From NCBI RefSeq assembly GCF_004217175.1, contig NZ_SHKI01000003.1, positions 186,697-250,696 on the forward strand: a stretch of DNA of 64,000 nucleotides. The letters are read 5' to 3'. The notes below the pieces were generated by a model. It was not told the origin of the DNA. It was given only the letters and a program-made list of their open reading frames with translations, and made no database searches. This DNA is from Leucobacter luti (GTDB lineage Bacteria > Actinomycetota > Actinomycetes > Actinomycetales > Microbacteriaceae). The translations under genes and the position numbers were made by a program. Position 1 is the stretch's first letter. Each line of letters begins with the position of its first letter. Below, in pieces: positions 1 through 8,064 of the stretch.

Positions 1-478
1 CGACGAGTTCACCTACCGCGTGATCCCCGACGCCAGCGTCCCCGACGTCTACTACGACATCATCCACACCCCCACCACCCACCAGGAACCCGGCACCGTG
101 AGCCCGGCCGCGGTGCTCGCCGCCACCCCCTGGGAAACCACCGGCGCGATCGACCAGGACGGCGCACCCGTCGCCCTCGACCACCCCGCGGTCGCAAACT
201 TCGTCGGCTGGGCCTACTACAACCCCACCGGCACCTTCACGATGTACAACCTCGACGACACCCCCAAGATGCAGGGCGACTGGGAAGTCGCCGCCGACGG
301 CTCCACCCGCACCATCACCGCCCGCGACGCCGACGGCGCCCCGCTCTTCACCCGCGTGGTCCCCATCACCGTGCTCACCGCCGACGAGTTCACCTACCGC
401 GTGATCCCCGACGCCAGCGTCCCCGACGTCTACTACGACATCATCCACACCCCCACCACCCACCAGGAACCCGGCACG
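1..478 (+). repeat. 381-bp in-frame tandem repeat in surface protein gene
   Basis: Bases 1-97 recur at 382-478 without a mismatch apart from possible end bases, giving a 381-bp (127-codon) period. At least one more unit lies upstream of the window. Confidence 0.9.
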
Positions 479-820
479 GGGCTGCCCGGTGAGGGTGGCG
501 AGGACGGTGAGAACCCGGGCGACGGTGCAGGAACACCCGGGACCCCCGGAACGGAGACACCGGGGACGGAGACCCCCGGCGGGGGCGAGGGCCAGGGCAC
601 CGAGACGCCCGGGAATGCGGGCGGTGCCGGCGCCGGGCAGACCCCCGACTCCCCCGCGACCGAATCCGCGACCACGGGGCAGAACGGCGCAAGCCCCAAG
701 AATGAGGCTCTCGCCGTCACCGGCGGCTCCGCCCCGGTCGCGGGCGGGATCGCTGCCGCACTCACGGCGCTGAGCGGCGGTGCACTCCTCGCGCTGCGCA
801 AGCTCCGCCGCAGCGCGTAG
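1..820 (+). CDS. DUF4822-like repeat cell-surface protein with LAVTG sorting signal (5' end outside window)
   Basis: The reading frame is open through base 2, so the true start lies upstream and the ATG at 20 is inside a repeat. The visible part has one full repeat of about 127 residues (Trp-, Tyr- and Asp-rich, DUF4822-like by recollection) flanked by the end of the previous copy; repeated segments are identical at the DNA level. A Gly/Pro/Glu/Thr-rich spacer of about 80 residues follows, then LAVTG, a hydrophobic stretch and the basic tail RKLRRSA. That is a sortase signal of the LAxTG type used by class E sortases, so the protein is probably linked to the wall. Its ligand or function is unknown. 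A strong hairpin follows the stop codon. Confidence 0.8.
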   Translation, partial: DEFTYRVIPDASVPDVYYDIIHTPTTHQEPGTVSPAAVLAATPWETTGAIDQDGAPVALDHPAVANFVGWAYYNPTGTFTMYNLDDTPKMQGDWEVAADGSTRTITARDADGAPLFTRVVPITVLTADEFTYRVIPDASVPDVYYDIIHTPTTHQEPGTGLPGEGGEDGENPGDGAGTPGTPGTETPGTETPGGGEGQGTETPGNAGGAGAGQTPDSPATESATTGQNGASPKNEALAVTGGSAPVAGGIAAALTALSGGALLALRKLRRSA

Positions 821-822
821 CC

Positions 823-870
823 CGACCCGTCCCGGTCGCGCCGCAGGGGGCGCACGGCCGGGACGGGTCG
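823..870 (+). terminator. Hairpin terminator after surface protein gene
   Basis: CGACCCGTCCCGG (823-835) pairs perfectly with CCGGGACGGGTCG (858-870) directly after the stop codon. There is no clear T-run. Confidence 0.7.
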
Positions 871-966
871 CACGGGAACGGCGCTCAGTTCGAGGAAGCG
901 CCGTTCCCCCGGGCCCCGTGTGCACTGCGCCACCACAGCGCCCGCGACTCCCGGTAGCCTAGATCG

Positions 967-2247
967 GTGCCCCGTCCTCCGCTCTCCCCAGAACAGCTCG
1001 CCGTCTACGAGCGGATCGAGCACACGCGCGAGCACATATTCGTGACGGGCCGGGCCGGCACCGGGAAGTCGACGATCCTCAACCACCTCGCGTGGAACAC
1101 CAGCAAGATCATTGCCGTCTGCGCCCCCACCGGGGTCGCAGCCCTCAACGTCGGCGGGCAGACGATCCACTCGCTGCTGCGGCTCCCCACCGGCGTGATC
1201 GCCGACCAGGAACTCGATCAGCCGGCAGAGCTCAAGAAAATGCTTGCCTCGATCGACACGCTCGTCATCGATGAGATCTCGATGGTCTCCGCAGACCTCA
1301 TGGACGCGATCGACCGCTCACTGCGGCTCGCGCGCGGCAAGAAGCACGACCCGTTCGGCGGCGCGCAGATCATCATGTTCGGCGACCCGTACCAGCTACC
1401 ACCGGTACCGCCCCGCGACCCGCACGAGCGCGCCTACTTCGCCGATACCTACCGCTCACTGTGGTTCTTCGACGCGAACGTGTGGTCGGCCACCGAGCTC
1501 TCGACCGTCGAGCTCGTCGAGGTGCACCGGCAGCGCGACGACCGATTCAAGCAAATCCTCGGCGCCGTGCGACACGGCGTGGTGCAGGCCGACCAGGCGG
1601 AGGAGCTCAACGCCGCCGGCAACCGCCCGGCCCCGCGCGACGTGATTACGCTCGCAACCACCAACGCCACCGTCAACCGCCTCAACGCCGAACGCCTCGC
1701 AGAGCTCGGCGGCACCGCCGTGCGGGCCGTGGCCGAGATTAACGGCGAGTTTCGCGAAAACACGTACCCCGCCGACGAGGTGCTCGAACTCAAGCCGGGC
1801 GCGCAGGTGATGTTCCTCCGCAACGACGCCGACGGACGCTGGGTCAACGGCACCATCGGCACGGTCTCGCGCGTTGACGGCACCGTGTGGGTAGCCGTCG
1901 ACGACGAGGAATTCGAGGTCGAGCCAACGGTGTGGGAGCGCTACCGCTACCGCTACGACGCCGAGACGAAGAAGCTCGAGAAGGAGGTCGTGGCCGAGTT
2001 CGAGCAGTTTCCGCTGCGCCTCGCCTGGGCGGTCACGGTGCACAAGTCGCAGGGCCACACCTACGACGCGGCAGTGATCGACCTCGGGCCGCGCGCGTTC
2101 AGCGCCGGGCAAACTTACGTGGCGCTCAGCCGAGTGCGCTCGCTCGATGGGCTCTTCCTGCGGCGGCCACTGCAGCCCCGCGACGTGATCGTCGACCCCA
2201 ACGTCGTCCGCTTCATGCAGAGCCGCGAGATCCCCGACGAGGGCTGA
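967..2247 (+). CDS. PIF1-like DNA helicase / AAA ATPase
   Basis: A 426-residue SF1 helicase of the PIF1/RecD2-like group that probably unwinds DNA with ATP. Walker A is TGRAGTGKST at about residues 27-36, Walker B is DEISMV near 98, and the sensor motif GDPYQLPPVPP is near 134. The C-terminal helicase motifs are VTVHKSQGHTYD (about 363) and YVALSRVRSLDGL (about 390). The length fits the compact bacterial members with no extra domain. A GTG start is used. The gene is monocistronic and converges on the heme oxygenase gene with a long hairpin between. Its specific role in the cell cannot be told from the context. Confidence 0.85.
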   Translation: MPRPPLSPEQLAVYERIEHTREHIFVTGRAGTGKSTILNHLAWNTSKIIAVCAPTGVAALNVGGQTIHSLLRLPTGVIADQELDQPAELKKMLASIDTLVIDEISMVSADLMDAIDRSLRLARGKKHDPFGGAQIIMFGDPYQLPPVPPRDPHERAYFADTYRSLWFFDANVWSATELSTVELVEVHRQRDDRFKQILGAVRHGVVQADQAEELNAAGNRPAPRDVITLATTNATVNRLNAERLAELGGTAVRAVAEINGEFRENTYPADEVLELKPGAQVMFLRNDADGRWVNGTIGTVSRVDGTVWVAVDDEEFEVEPTVWERYRYRYDAETKKLEKEVVAEFEQFPLRLAWAVTVHKSQGHTYDAAVIDLGPRAFSAGQTYVALSRVRSLDGLFLRRPLQPRDVIVDPNVVRFMQSREIPDEG

Positions 2248-2292
2248 CCCGCGGGGCGCGCTCCGCGGCTGCGATCGGGAATAGCGGCGCGC

Positions 2293-2346
2293 GCAGCAAC
2301 GCCCCGCTCGCCACGGCGCGTGCCGTGGTGAGCGGGGCGTTGCTGC
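2293..2346. terminator. Long bidirectional hairpin between convergent genes
   Basis: GCAGCAACGCCCCGCTC pairs with GAGCGGGGCGTTGCTGC, and the stem continues inward through CCACGGC/GCCGTGG with only one G.T wobble, about 25 bp in all with a 4-nt loop. It lies between the helicase and heme oxygenase stop codons. Confidence 0.85.
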
Positions 2347-2385
2347 GTTGGGCGTCGAGCGCTGCTGCGCCGGGCGCTGGTGCGC

Positions 2386-3489
2386 CTAGGCTGCGGCGGC
2401 CTTCGCGGCACCGAGGTCCACGAAGACGGCGGTGTTGAACGCGTACGCCGCGCGCACCTCGTCGAGCATGCGCGCACGCTCCGCGTCGTCGAGCCGCTCG
2501 CCCAGCGCGTCGAGCGCCGCCCGGTAGCCGGTCTTGAAGTCGGCGATCGAGCCGAGATCCGTGAAGTCGTAGAACTCGATTCCCTCCGAGGAGAGCTCGT
2601 GCTGCTTCGCGACGCGACGCGCGATCATCTGCCCGCCCGACAGGTCTCCGAGGTAGCGCGTGTAGTGGTGCGCCACGATCCCGGCGGCCCAGCCCTCATC
2701 CGCGATCTCCCGGATCCGGGCCGCGTACGCCGCGGTCGCCGGGACCGGGCTGATGCGCTCGCGCCAGTCGGCGCCCACCAGGTGCAGCAGATCCGCCTCG
2801 AGCGCCGGCATGCGCACGAGCGCAGCCGGGTGGAAATCGGCGAAGGCCGGATCCGCGCTGAGCTGCGTCGCCGCGGCCTCAAGCGCCTCGTACATGAAGA
2901 AGTGCTGCGCGACCAGGTCAATGTAGTCCTGCTTCGTGCCGATCCCGCGCATGATGTCTTCCATGAAGGTGGCACCCTCGCTGTCGGAGTGATCCGACCA
3001 GGAGCTTTCGCGAATCACGCTCGAAAACGGCTGCGGCCCCTCGTGCTCCTCGGCGGGCGCACCGTGACGGCCGCCCGCGTGGGGGTGTGCGTCGCCGTGG
3101 CCGTGACCGCCGTGGCCGTGGCCTCCGTGAGCCTGCGCGCCGGCCGCAGCGCCGCCGTGCTCGTGCCCGGCGTTCTCCGCGGCCGGGGCGTGCTCGTCGC
3201 GCGGCGAGATTCCCAGCTTGTCGCAGGCGACCTTGTACAGTTCGACAACCTGGCGCCGGATCTCCGGGCGCTCAGAAATCGCGCCGCCCGGCCACGCCAC
3301 GGAGAGCTGGTGCTCACCCGCAGCGTCGGTCACGGCCCACTCGCCGCCGTCGCCAGACACACCGACCATGCGGCTCTGCGTCGCGTCGGGATACCCGAAG
3401 GCCCGCGCGATCAGGAGATTGTCATCCGTATGGTCACCGTTCATGTGTCCGGTCACGGCCGCCACCACGTCATCTGTAAAGATCGTCAC
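2386..3489 (-). CDS. DUF2470 - His-rich linker - heme oxygenase fusion
   Basis: A 367-residue cytosolic protein expected to cleave heme to biliverdin, CO and iron. Residues 1-95 form a DUF2470 domain, the small domain also found in heme-binding HugZ/HupZ-type proteins. Residues about 97-150 are a linker with many His (HGGHGHGGHGHGDAHPH). Residues about 155-360 are a classical heme oxygenase: His167 (in WSDHSDSE) sits where the proximal heme ligand is expected, and GDLSGGQ (281-287) is the distal-helix signature. Typical bacterial enzymes are 200-250 residues, so the N-terminal third is an addition. The GTG start appears leaderless: TAGACT ends six bases before it. An iron box overlaps the promoter, which fits iron acquisition from heme. 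Confidence 0.88.
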   Translation of the reverse strand: MTIFTDDVVAAVTGHMNGDHTDDNLLIARAFGYPDATQSRMVGVSGDGGEWAVTDAAGEHQLSVAWPGGAISERPEIRRQVVELYKVACDKLGISPRDEHAPAAENAGHEHGGAAAGAQAHGGHGHGGHGHGDAHPHAGGRHGAPAEEHEGPQPFSSVIRESSWSDHSDSEGATFMEDIMRGIGTKQDYIDLVAQHFFMYEALEAAATQLSADPAFADFHPAALVRMPALEADLLHLVGADWRERISPVPATAAYAARIREIADEGWAAGIVAHHYTRYLGDLSGGQMIARRVAKQHELSSEGIEFYDFTDLGSIADFKTGYRAALDALGERLDDAERARMLDEVRAAYAFNTAVFVDLGAAKAAAA

Positions 3490-3497
3490 GCGTCCAG

Positions 3498-3516
3498 TCT
3501 AGTAAGGACAACCTCA
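3498..3516 (-). promoter_or_regulatory. Putative DtxR/IdeR iron box and leaderless promoter of heme oxygenase
   Basis: TCTAGTAAGGACAACCTCA matches the DtxR consensus TWAGGTWAGSCTWACCTWA at 13 of 19 positions by my count. On the minus strand it overlaps the -10 hexamer TAGACT (3501-3496), which lies six bases before the GTG start. Iron repression of heme oxygenase by DtxR is known in Corynebacterium; binding here is inferred. Confidence 0.5.
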
Positions 3517-3608
3517 GTCTGCGTCCCTGAGTGCCCAGGCCGGGCACACGCAGTAGACTCTGCACTTGTTCTGTGTCCAGCAACTCCCGCATAGATTGGC
3601 GGTCGAAT

Positions 3609-4865
3609 TTGATCCCGAAACGTGCTCACCGCGCCCGCCTCGCGGTCGTCAGCCTCGTCGCGGTCGCGACGCTCGGCCTGACCGCGTGCTCTGGCAACGG
3701 GCCACTCTCCTCGTCCGGCGACATCAACACGATCGACGGGGGCCTGGCAACGAGCATCGACGGCGCCGTTGAGAATGCGCTGGCGCTCAGCGGATCCACC
3801 GAGGCGGTCGTTGGCGTCTGGGACACGAGCGGCAACGCGTACGTGCGCGGCTACGGCTCCGACGAGGTCGACGGGTCAAGCCGGATCCGCGGCGCCCAGG
3901 CAACGCAGCCCGTCATGTGCGCGCTCCTCCTCGACCTCGTCGACGAGGGCAAGATCGACCTCGACCGCGAGATCTCCGAGGATCTCACGCGGCAGTCGGG
4001 CGTGGAGGGGGTCACGTACCGCCAGCTGTGCGACATGCGCTCGGGGATCGCCGACTTCAAGGCACCGTTCGGGAGCCTCTTCGCGAACAACCCCACCCGC
4101 CCCTGGCCCGAGCAGGAGCTCATCGCCCAGGGCCTTGCGCACTCGCCGCTTGCCTGGCCCGGCCTCGACTTCAACCAGTCGGACACCAACGTTCTTCTGC
4201 TCTCGCGCGTCCTCAAGGTCGAGACCGGTGAGGAACTCTCGGACCTGCTCGCCACGCACGTCTACGACAAGGCCGAGATGGGCTCCACCTACTACCCGGC
4301 GATGAGCAGCACCACCGTGGTGGGCTCCACCATGACCGGGCTCACGTACCCCCGGCAGGGCGGCAAAGCCGTGTGCGATGCCGGACCGGTCGAGGTGCCC
4401 GAGGTATCGCCCACGATGCTGGGCGGTGCGGGCGCGACGGTGACCACCGTCTCGGACCTCAAGTCGTTCTACGAGAACTACCTCGACGGCACCTTCGGCG
4501 GCGAGGCAGCCGGCGTGGTCACCGAGCTCCAGCCCACGAAGAACCCGGCTCGCGACGAGGACGGCACCCCCACGGAGGAGCCCGACACGTCGGGCCGCCA
4601 GTGGGCCTTCGGCATGGAGAAGGTTGGGCCACTGTACGGCCGCTCCGGCGCGATCACGGGCACACTCACCGCCGCGTACCACGATCCCGACTCCGGCTAC
4701 TCGGTCGTCGTTGCGCTCAACAACTCCGCGGCGGGCGCAAACTTCGTCAAGGCGCTCGCGCAGCAGATCGCTGCGCTCTCCGGGACGGCGGGTGCAGCAC
4801 CCGAGATGCCCTGGACCGTCGACGATCGCGCGGCGAAGCTCGCCGAGGGCGCGGTCTGCCAGTAG
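3609..4865 (+). CDS. Lipoprotein of the serine beta-lactamase/DD-peptidase fold with degenerate catalytic motifs
   Basis: I place the start at TTG 3609 because it gives a compact lipoprotein signal peptide ending in LTAC (Cys27); the frame also has a GTG at 3531. The body, about 380 residues, aligns by eye with the beta-lactamase/PBP4 family (LVDEGKIDLDREI, MRSGIADF, FGMEKVGPLYGRSG, VVALNNS). The catalytic SxxK site reads QATQ (97-100) when counted from the conserved LVDEGK, the YxN motif reads QSD, and the H/K-x-G motif reads RSG. It is probably an exported pseudoenzyme or binding protein rather than an active peptidase. It diverges from the heme oxygenase and no operon partner is visible. 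Confidence 0.72.
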   Translation: MIPKRAHRARLAVVSLVAVATLGLTACSGNGPLSSSGDINTIDGGLATSIDGAVENALALSGSTEAVVGVWDTSGNAYVRGYGSDEVDGSSRIRGAQATQPVMCALLLDLVDEGKIDLDREISEDLTRQSGVEGVTYRQLCDMRSGIADFKAPFGSLFANNPTRPWPEQELIAQGLAHSPLAWPGLDFNQSDTNVLLLSRVLKVETGEELSDLLATHVYDKAEMGSTYYPAMSSTTVVGSTMTGLTYPRQGGKAVCDAGPVEVPEVSPTMLGGAGATVTTVSDLKSFYENYLDGTFGGEAAGVVTELQPTKNPARDEDGTPTEEPDTSGRQWAFGMEKVGPLYGRSGAITGTLTAAYHDPDSGYSVVVALNNSAAGANFVKALAQQIAALSGTAGAAPEMPWTVDDRAAKLAEGAVCQ

Positions 4866-4949
4866 ACGGCGGCCGCCGCCGGGCTCGGTGCTCGGCGGCG
4901 GCTCGATCTGCTAGTGTGTATTCGTTGCGATAATCCGAGATTACGCTTC

Positions 4950-5020
4950 GGGGATGTAGTTCAATGGTAGAACTTCTGCTTCCCAAGCAGACAGCGCGAG
5001 TTCGATTCTCGTCATCCCCT
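4950..5020 (+). tRNA. tRNA-Gly (anticodon CCC)
   Basis: Acceptor arms GGGGATG and CATCCCC pair in 7 bp. The anticodon stem TCTGC/GCAGA encloses TTCCCAA with anticodon CCC, and the T-arm GCGAG-TTCGATT-CTCGT is intact. CCA is not encoded. Confidence 0.95.
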
Positions 5021-5022
5021 CT

Positions 5023-5063
5023 GATCGGGCCTTTTCCTCCACGAGAAGGCCCGATCTTCTTTT
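5023..5063 (+). terminator. Terminator of tRNA-Gly
   Basis: GATCGGGCC (5023-5031) pairs with GGCCCGATC (5048-5056), followed by TTCTTTT. It starts three bases after the tRNA. Confidence 0.92.
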
Positions 5064-5068
5064 GCAGG

Positions 5069-5164
5069 GCCGCGCGGTGGCCCGCGCCTAGCGTCGGGCA
5101 CCGCCACCCGTGGTGCGCCGCGCGGTGGCCCGCGCCTAGCGTCGGGCACCGCCACCCGTGGCGC
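5069..5164 (+). repeat. Two-copy 48-bp tandem repeat
   Basis: Units 5069-5116 and 5117-5164 differ at one base (GTGGTGC against GTGGCGC at the unit end). They carry no convincing gene and lie between the tRNA terminator and the next hairpin. Confidence 0.85.
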
Positions 5165-5186
5165 GCCGCACGCCATCAGCCGCCGG

Positions 5187-5237
5187 GTGTAGCCAAATGC
5201 CCCCTTCGGGTCTGACGAAGGGGGCATTTGGCTACAC
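5187..5237. terminator. Perfect 22-bp hairpin, likely terminator of the DUF3817 gene
   Basis: GTGTAGCCAAATGCCCCCTTCG (5187-5208) is perfectly complementary to 5216-5237, with a 7-nt loop. It sits 42 bp beyond the DUF3817 stop codon and converges with the tRNA unit. The A/T-containing arms give short T/A tracts in both directions. Confidence 0.7.
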
Positions 5238-5252
5238 TCGCCTGGCCCAGGC

Positions 5253-5271
5253 GGGGCGGGGCGGGGCGGGG
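5253..5271 (+). other. G-quadruplex-like run
   Basis: Four GGGG tracts separated by single C residues lie nine bases beyond the DUF3817 stop codon, on the strand opposite the gene. A G4 structure is only a possibility. Confidence 0.4.
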
Positions 5272-5279
5272 CCCGCGCG

Positions 5280-5735
5280 CTACGCCTTGGGGATGGGCGG
5301 GCCCAGCCACAGGAGGACCGTGAACACCACGGTCACGCCCGCGGCGAGCACCACGAGTGCGAGGATCGGGTGCCGCAGCACCCAGGCCTGCACGTGCTCG
5401 ATGAAACCGCGCGGCTCGTCGCGGCCGGGCGCCAAGCGCCACTCGCCGCGCAGCAGCCCGCGCCGGTCGATCGCGAGCTCGAACGGGAGCGTCGCGAACG
5501 GGACCACCGCGGAGACGAGGCCGAGGATCCCGACCCCGGCGCGCCAGCGCTGGTTCACCCAGACGAACACGGTCACGACGCCGTACGAGAGGAACACGAA
5601 GCCGTGCAGTCCGCCCGCCGGGCTGACCAGTGCGTCGGCGACCCCGGTCCCGCGCAGGATGAGCGCGGTGATCAGCCCCGCCCAGGTTACGAGTTCAGCG
5701 AATGCGAAGATACGAAACAGGGTGCGTGGCGCCAT
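5280..5735 (-). CDS. DUF3817 integral membrane protein
   Basis: A 151-residue membrane protein starting at the ATG of MAPRTLFRIFAFAELVTWAGL; the open frame extends far upstream but the upstream part is antisense to ogt. About four membrane helices are visible, with a glycine/His-containing motif (PAGGLHGFVFLSYG) typical of DUF3817. The family is widespread in Actinobacteria, about 100-150 residues long, and has no known activity. The gene is transcribed toward the tRNA and ends before a perfect hairpin. It is unlikely to be in one operon with ogt, because 87 bp including possible promoter sequence separates them. Confidence 0.8.
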   Translation of the reverse strand: MAPRTLFRIFAFAELVTWAGLITALILRGTGVADALVSPAGGLHGFVFLSYGVVTVFVWVNQRWRAGVGILGLVSAVVPFATLPFELAIDRRGLLRGEWRLAPGRDEPRGFIEHVQAWVLRHPILALVVLAAGVTVVFTVLLWLGPPIPKA

Positions 5736-5821
5736 GACTGCAACCGTATCGACCCTGGCTGGGCCGATCCCCGGGACGCGCCAGGCAGCGTACGTTATAG
5801 GCTCCGAAACCGCGGCACGGG

Positions 5822-6373
5822 CTAGCGCAGCGCGCCCTCGTGGTACAGCAGGCGCTCCTTCACCTCCACGCCGAACAGGTACCCGCCGAGCCCGCCGTCC
5901 GTGCGCACGATCCGGTGGCAGGGCACGATCAACGCCACGAGATTGTTGGCGCACCCGGAAGCAGCGGCGCGCACGGCGCTCGGCCGACCGGCCCGGCCGG
6001 CAAGCTCCGTGTAGGTGACGGCCTCGCCCGCGCGCACCCCGCGCAGCGCGCGCCACACCTCCCCGCGGAACGGCGTCTCTCGCTGCGCAACCGGGATCAC
6101 GTCGATGGCCGAAGTGTCGCCCTCGGCGTACGCACGCAGCGCATCCACGACGGCACCCCCCTCGGCGGGAGCGGGGGCGAGCCCGCGTGCGGCGAGCCCG
6201 GGGTCGCTCTGCGCGAACCGCTCAATGAGCCGCTCGGCGCCGGGGTCCGCAGCGGTCGCGAAGCCCGCGGCCCGCACCGCCCCGTCCTCCGGGGTCCAGA
6301 TCGCGTGAAACGGGTGTCCGACGATATCGACGACGGCGTGGGCGAGCGGGGCGCCCGAGCGTGAGTGGGTCAT
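5822..6373 (-). CDS. ogt: Methylated-DNA-[protein]-cysteine S-methyltransferase
   Basis: A 183-residue suicide repair protein that moves a methyl group from O6-methylguanine (and O4-methylthymine) to its own cysteine. The active site PCHRIV is present with acceptor Cys152, preceded by the helix-turn-helix and arginine finger segment (PSAVRAAASGCANN) and followed by GGLGGYLFGVEVKERLL. The length matches Ogt/MGMT. Its ATG overlaps the stop codon of the upstream Ada/AlkA gene by ATGA, so the two are translationally coupled and form an alkylation-damage operon. Confidence 0.93.
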   Translation of the reverse strand: MTHSRSGAPLAHAVVDIVGHPFHAIWTPEDGAVRAAGFATAADPGAERLIERFAQSDPGLAARGLAPAPAEGGAVVDALRAYAEGDTSAIDVIPVAQRETPFRGEVWRALRGVRAGEAVTYTELAGRAGRPSAVRAAASGCANNLVALIVPCHRIVRTDGGLGGYLFGVEVKERLLYHEGALR

Positions 6374-7950
6374 GGGGTGTCCTTTCGTGTGGCTTCCGCG
6401 AGGAAGTCGGCCCAGAGGTGTTGTGTGGCGTAGCCCCGGAACGGGCGCCAGGGTGCAGCGAGGAGTTCGGCGTCGCGCGGCTTCGCCACGCCGAGGGCAC
6501 GGCGCAGGATCAGGTCGCCCGCCGGGTAGGCGTCGGGGTCCCCGAGCGCGCGCATGGCGACGAGCTCCACGGTCCAGGGGCCGATCCCGCGAATCGCGGC
6601 GAGCTCCGCGCGGGCACGCGCTCGGTCGGCCCCAGTTCCGAGATCGAGCCCGGCGGCGAGCTCCGTGGCGAGCGCGCGCACGGTCTCAGCGCGCGCACCA
6701 GTGATTCGCAGCGTCGCCTGCAGCTCTGCCGCGGAGTGCCCGGCGATCTGCGCCACGTCGACGCGGTGGAAGAACTCGGGGGACGCGCCGCCGCGGCCCG
6801 GCGTCGCACCGGCGAACGCGGCCGCGAGGCGCCCCTGCAGGGTGCGGGCGGCGGCGAGCGAGACCTGCTGGCCAAGGACCGTCGCGAGCGCAAACTCGTG
6901 CGGATCCCGCGCGGCGGGCAGGCGGAGGCCGGGCCGGGCGGCGAGGAGGCCGGCGAGCCGCGGATCCGCACCGAGCGCGTCGGCGACTTGCCCGGGGTCG
7001 GCGTCGAGGTCGAGCATGCGCCGCACGGTCTGGATCGCCGGCATCGCGTCGGACAGGCTGGGGAGCGTGAGCACGACCGGGATACCGACGGTCTGCTGCC
7101 CGGCCTGCGCTGCGACCGGCGGCACGTCGTCCCACGACACGAGCACCACTGCGGTGCCGCCCGGGACGTCCACGGCGTGCGCGGTGCTCCCCGCATCGCC
7201 GTCCGCGGCCGCGGTCGCGGCGCCGATCCGGTCCCGGCCGGGAATCGCGTGGGCTGCGAGGAACGCCCGAGTCGCGGCGGCGTCGAACGGGGCCCGCGTG
7301 CGGAGCCGGAGCGCGATGCGCGGGCGCTCGTCCGAGACGGGCGCGGCGGGGTCTATGTGACGCGCGGAGCCGCCGCGGCGGGGGATCGCGGAGGGCGCCA
7401 TCCCGAACTCCTCGCGCATCGTGTCGCCGAACTGGCGCACGCTGCCGAAGCCGGCCGCGAAGGCCACGTCGCTCAGGCCGAGCTCCGTCTCCTCGATGAG
7501 CGCCCGAGCGGCGTGCGCGCGCCGGGTGCGCGCGAGCTGCAGCGGGCTCGCACCCACCGCTTCGATAAGGAAGCGCCGCAGGTGTCGCTCACTCACCGCG
7601 AGCTCATCGGCGAGGCCGCTCACCCCGATCGTGTCGACGGCCCCGTCGCGGATGCGCCGCACGGCGCGCGCAACGATGTCGCCACGCGCGTCCCAGTCGC
7701 GGGTGCCGGGCACCGCGTCGGGCCGGCAGCGCTTGCACGCGCGAAACCCGGCGGCCACGCACGCCGCGGCACTCCCGAAGAACCGGCAGTTTTCCGGCTT
7801 CGGCTTGCGCGCCGGGCAGGAGGGCCGACAGTAGATCCCGGTGCTTGTCACGCCCAGGTAGATCCGGCCGTCCCAGCGCGCGTCGCGTCCGGACGCCGCG
7901 CGGTAGCAGGCATCGAAGTCGGGCAGCGGGGCGGATTCGGTGAGTGGCAC
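6370..7950 (-). CDS. Ada-type regulator fused to AlkA DNA-3-methyladenine glycosylase
   Basis: A 526-residue fusion starting at GTG 7950. Residues 1-80 are the Ada zinc domain with four cysteines (Cys41, Cys45, Cys72, Cys75), where the first is the expected methyl acceptor from phosphotriesters. Residues about 85-190 are an AraC helix-turn-helix domain. The rest is an AlkA-like glycosylase with helix-hairpin-helix IRGIGPWTVELVAMRALG followed by the catalytic aspartate in AYPAGDL. One chain can therefore sense methylation, activate transcription and excise alkylated bases. It is the first gene of the operon with ogt. The longer open frame beyond 7950 is antisense to the TetR gene and is ignored. 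Confidence 0.9.
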   Translation of the reverse strand: MPLTESAPLPDFDACYRAASGRDARWDGRIYLGVTSTGIYCRPSCPARKPKPENCRFFGSAAACVAAGFRACKRCRPDAVPGTRDWDARGDIVARAVRRIRDGAVDTIGVSGLADELAVSERHLRRFLIEAVGASPLQLARTRRAHAARALIEETELGLSDVAFAAGFGSVRQFGDTMREEFGMAPSAIPRRGGSARHIDPAAPVSDERPRIALRLRTRAPFDAAATRAFLAAHAIPGRDRIGAATAAADGDAGSTAHAVDVPGGTAVVLVSWDDVPPVAAQAGQQTVGIPVVLTLPSLSDAMPAIQTVRRMLDLDADPGQVADALGADPRLAGLLAARPGLRLPAARDPHEFALATVLGQQVSLAAARTLQGRLAAAFAGATPGRGGASPEFFHRVDVAQIAGHSAAELQATLRITGARAETVRALATELAAGLDLGTGADRARARAELAAIRGIGPWTVELVAMRALGDPDAYPAGDLILRRALGVAKPRDAELLAAPWRPFRGYATQHLWADFLAEATRKDTP

Positions 7951-8064
7951 GTGACCATTCTCGCGCGGGGAGCGCGGCCGCGCGCGCGGAAATCGGACAT
8001 GGCGGTGGGACGCCGCTGGGGCGCCGGTCGCTCGGCACCCGCTGGCTCGCGTACGCTCGAAGCC

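Noticed and set aside
433..1170. Minus-strand frame opposite the surface protein and helicase
   Set aside because: Low-complexity Pro/Ser/Gly translation of the linker's opposite strand; no start signal or homology.
5253..5271. GGGGC repeat as a regulatory G-quadruplex
   Set aside because: It is beyond the end of a gene and could simply reflect base composition, so it is only listed as a feature of low confidence.
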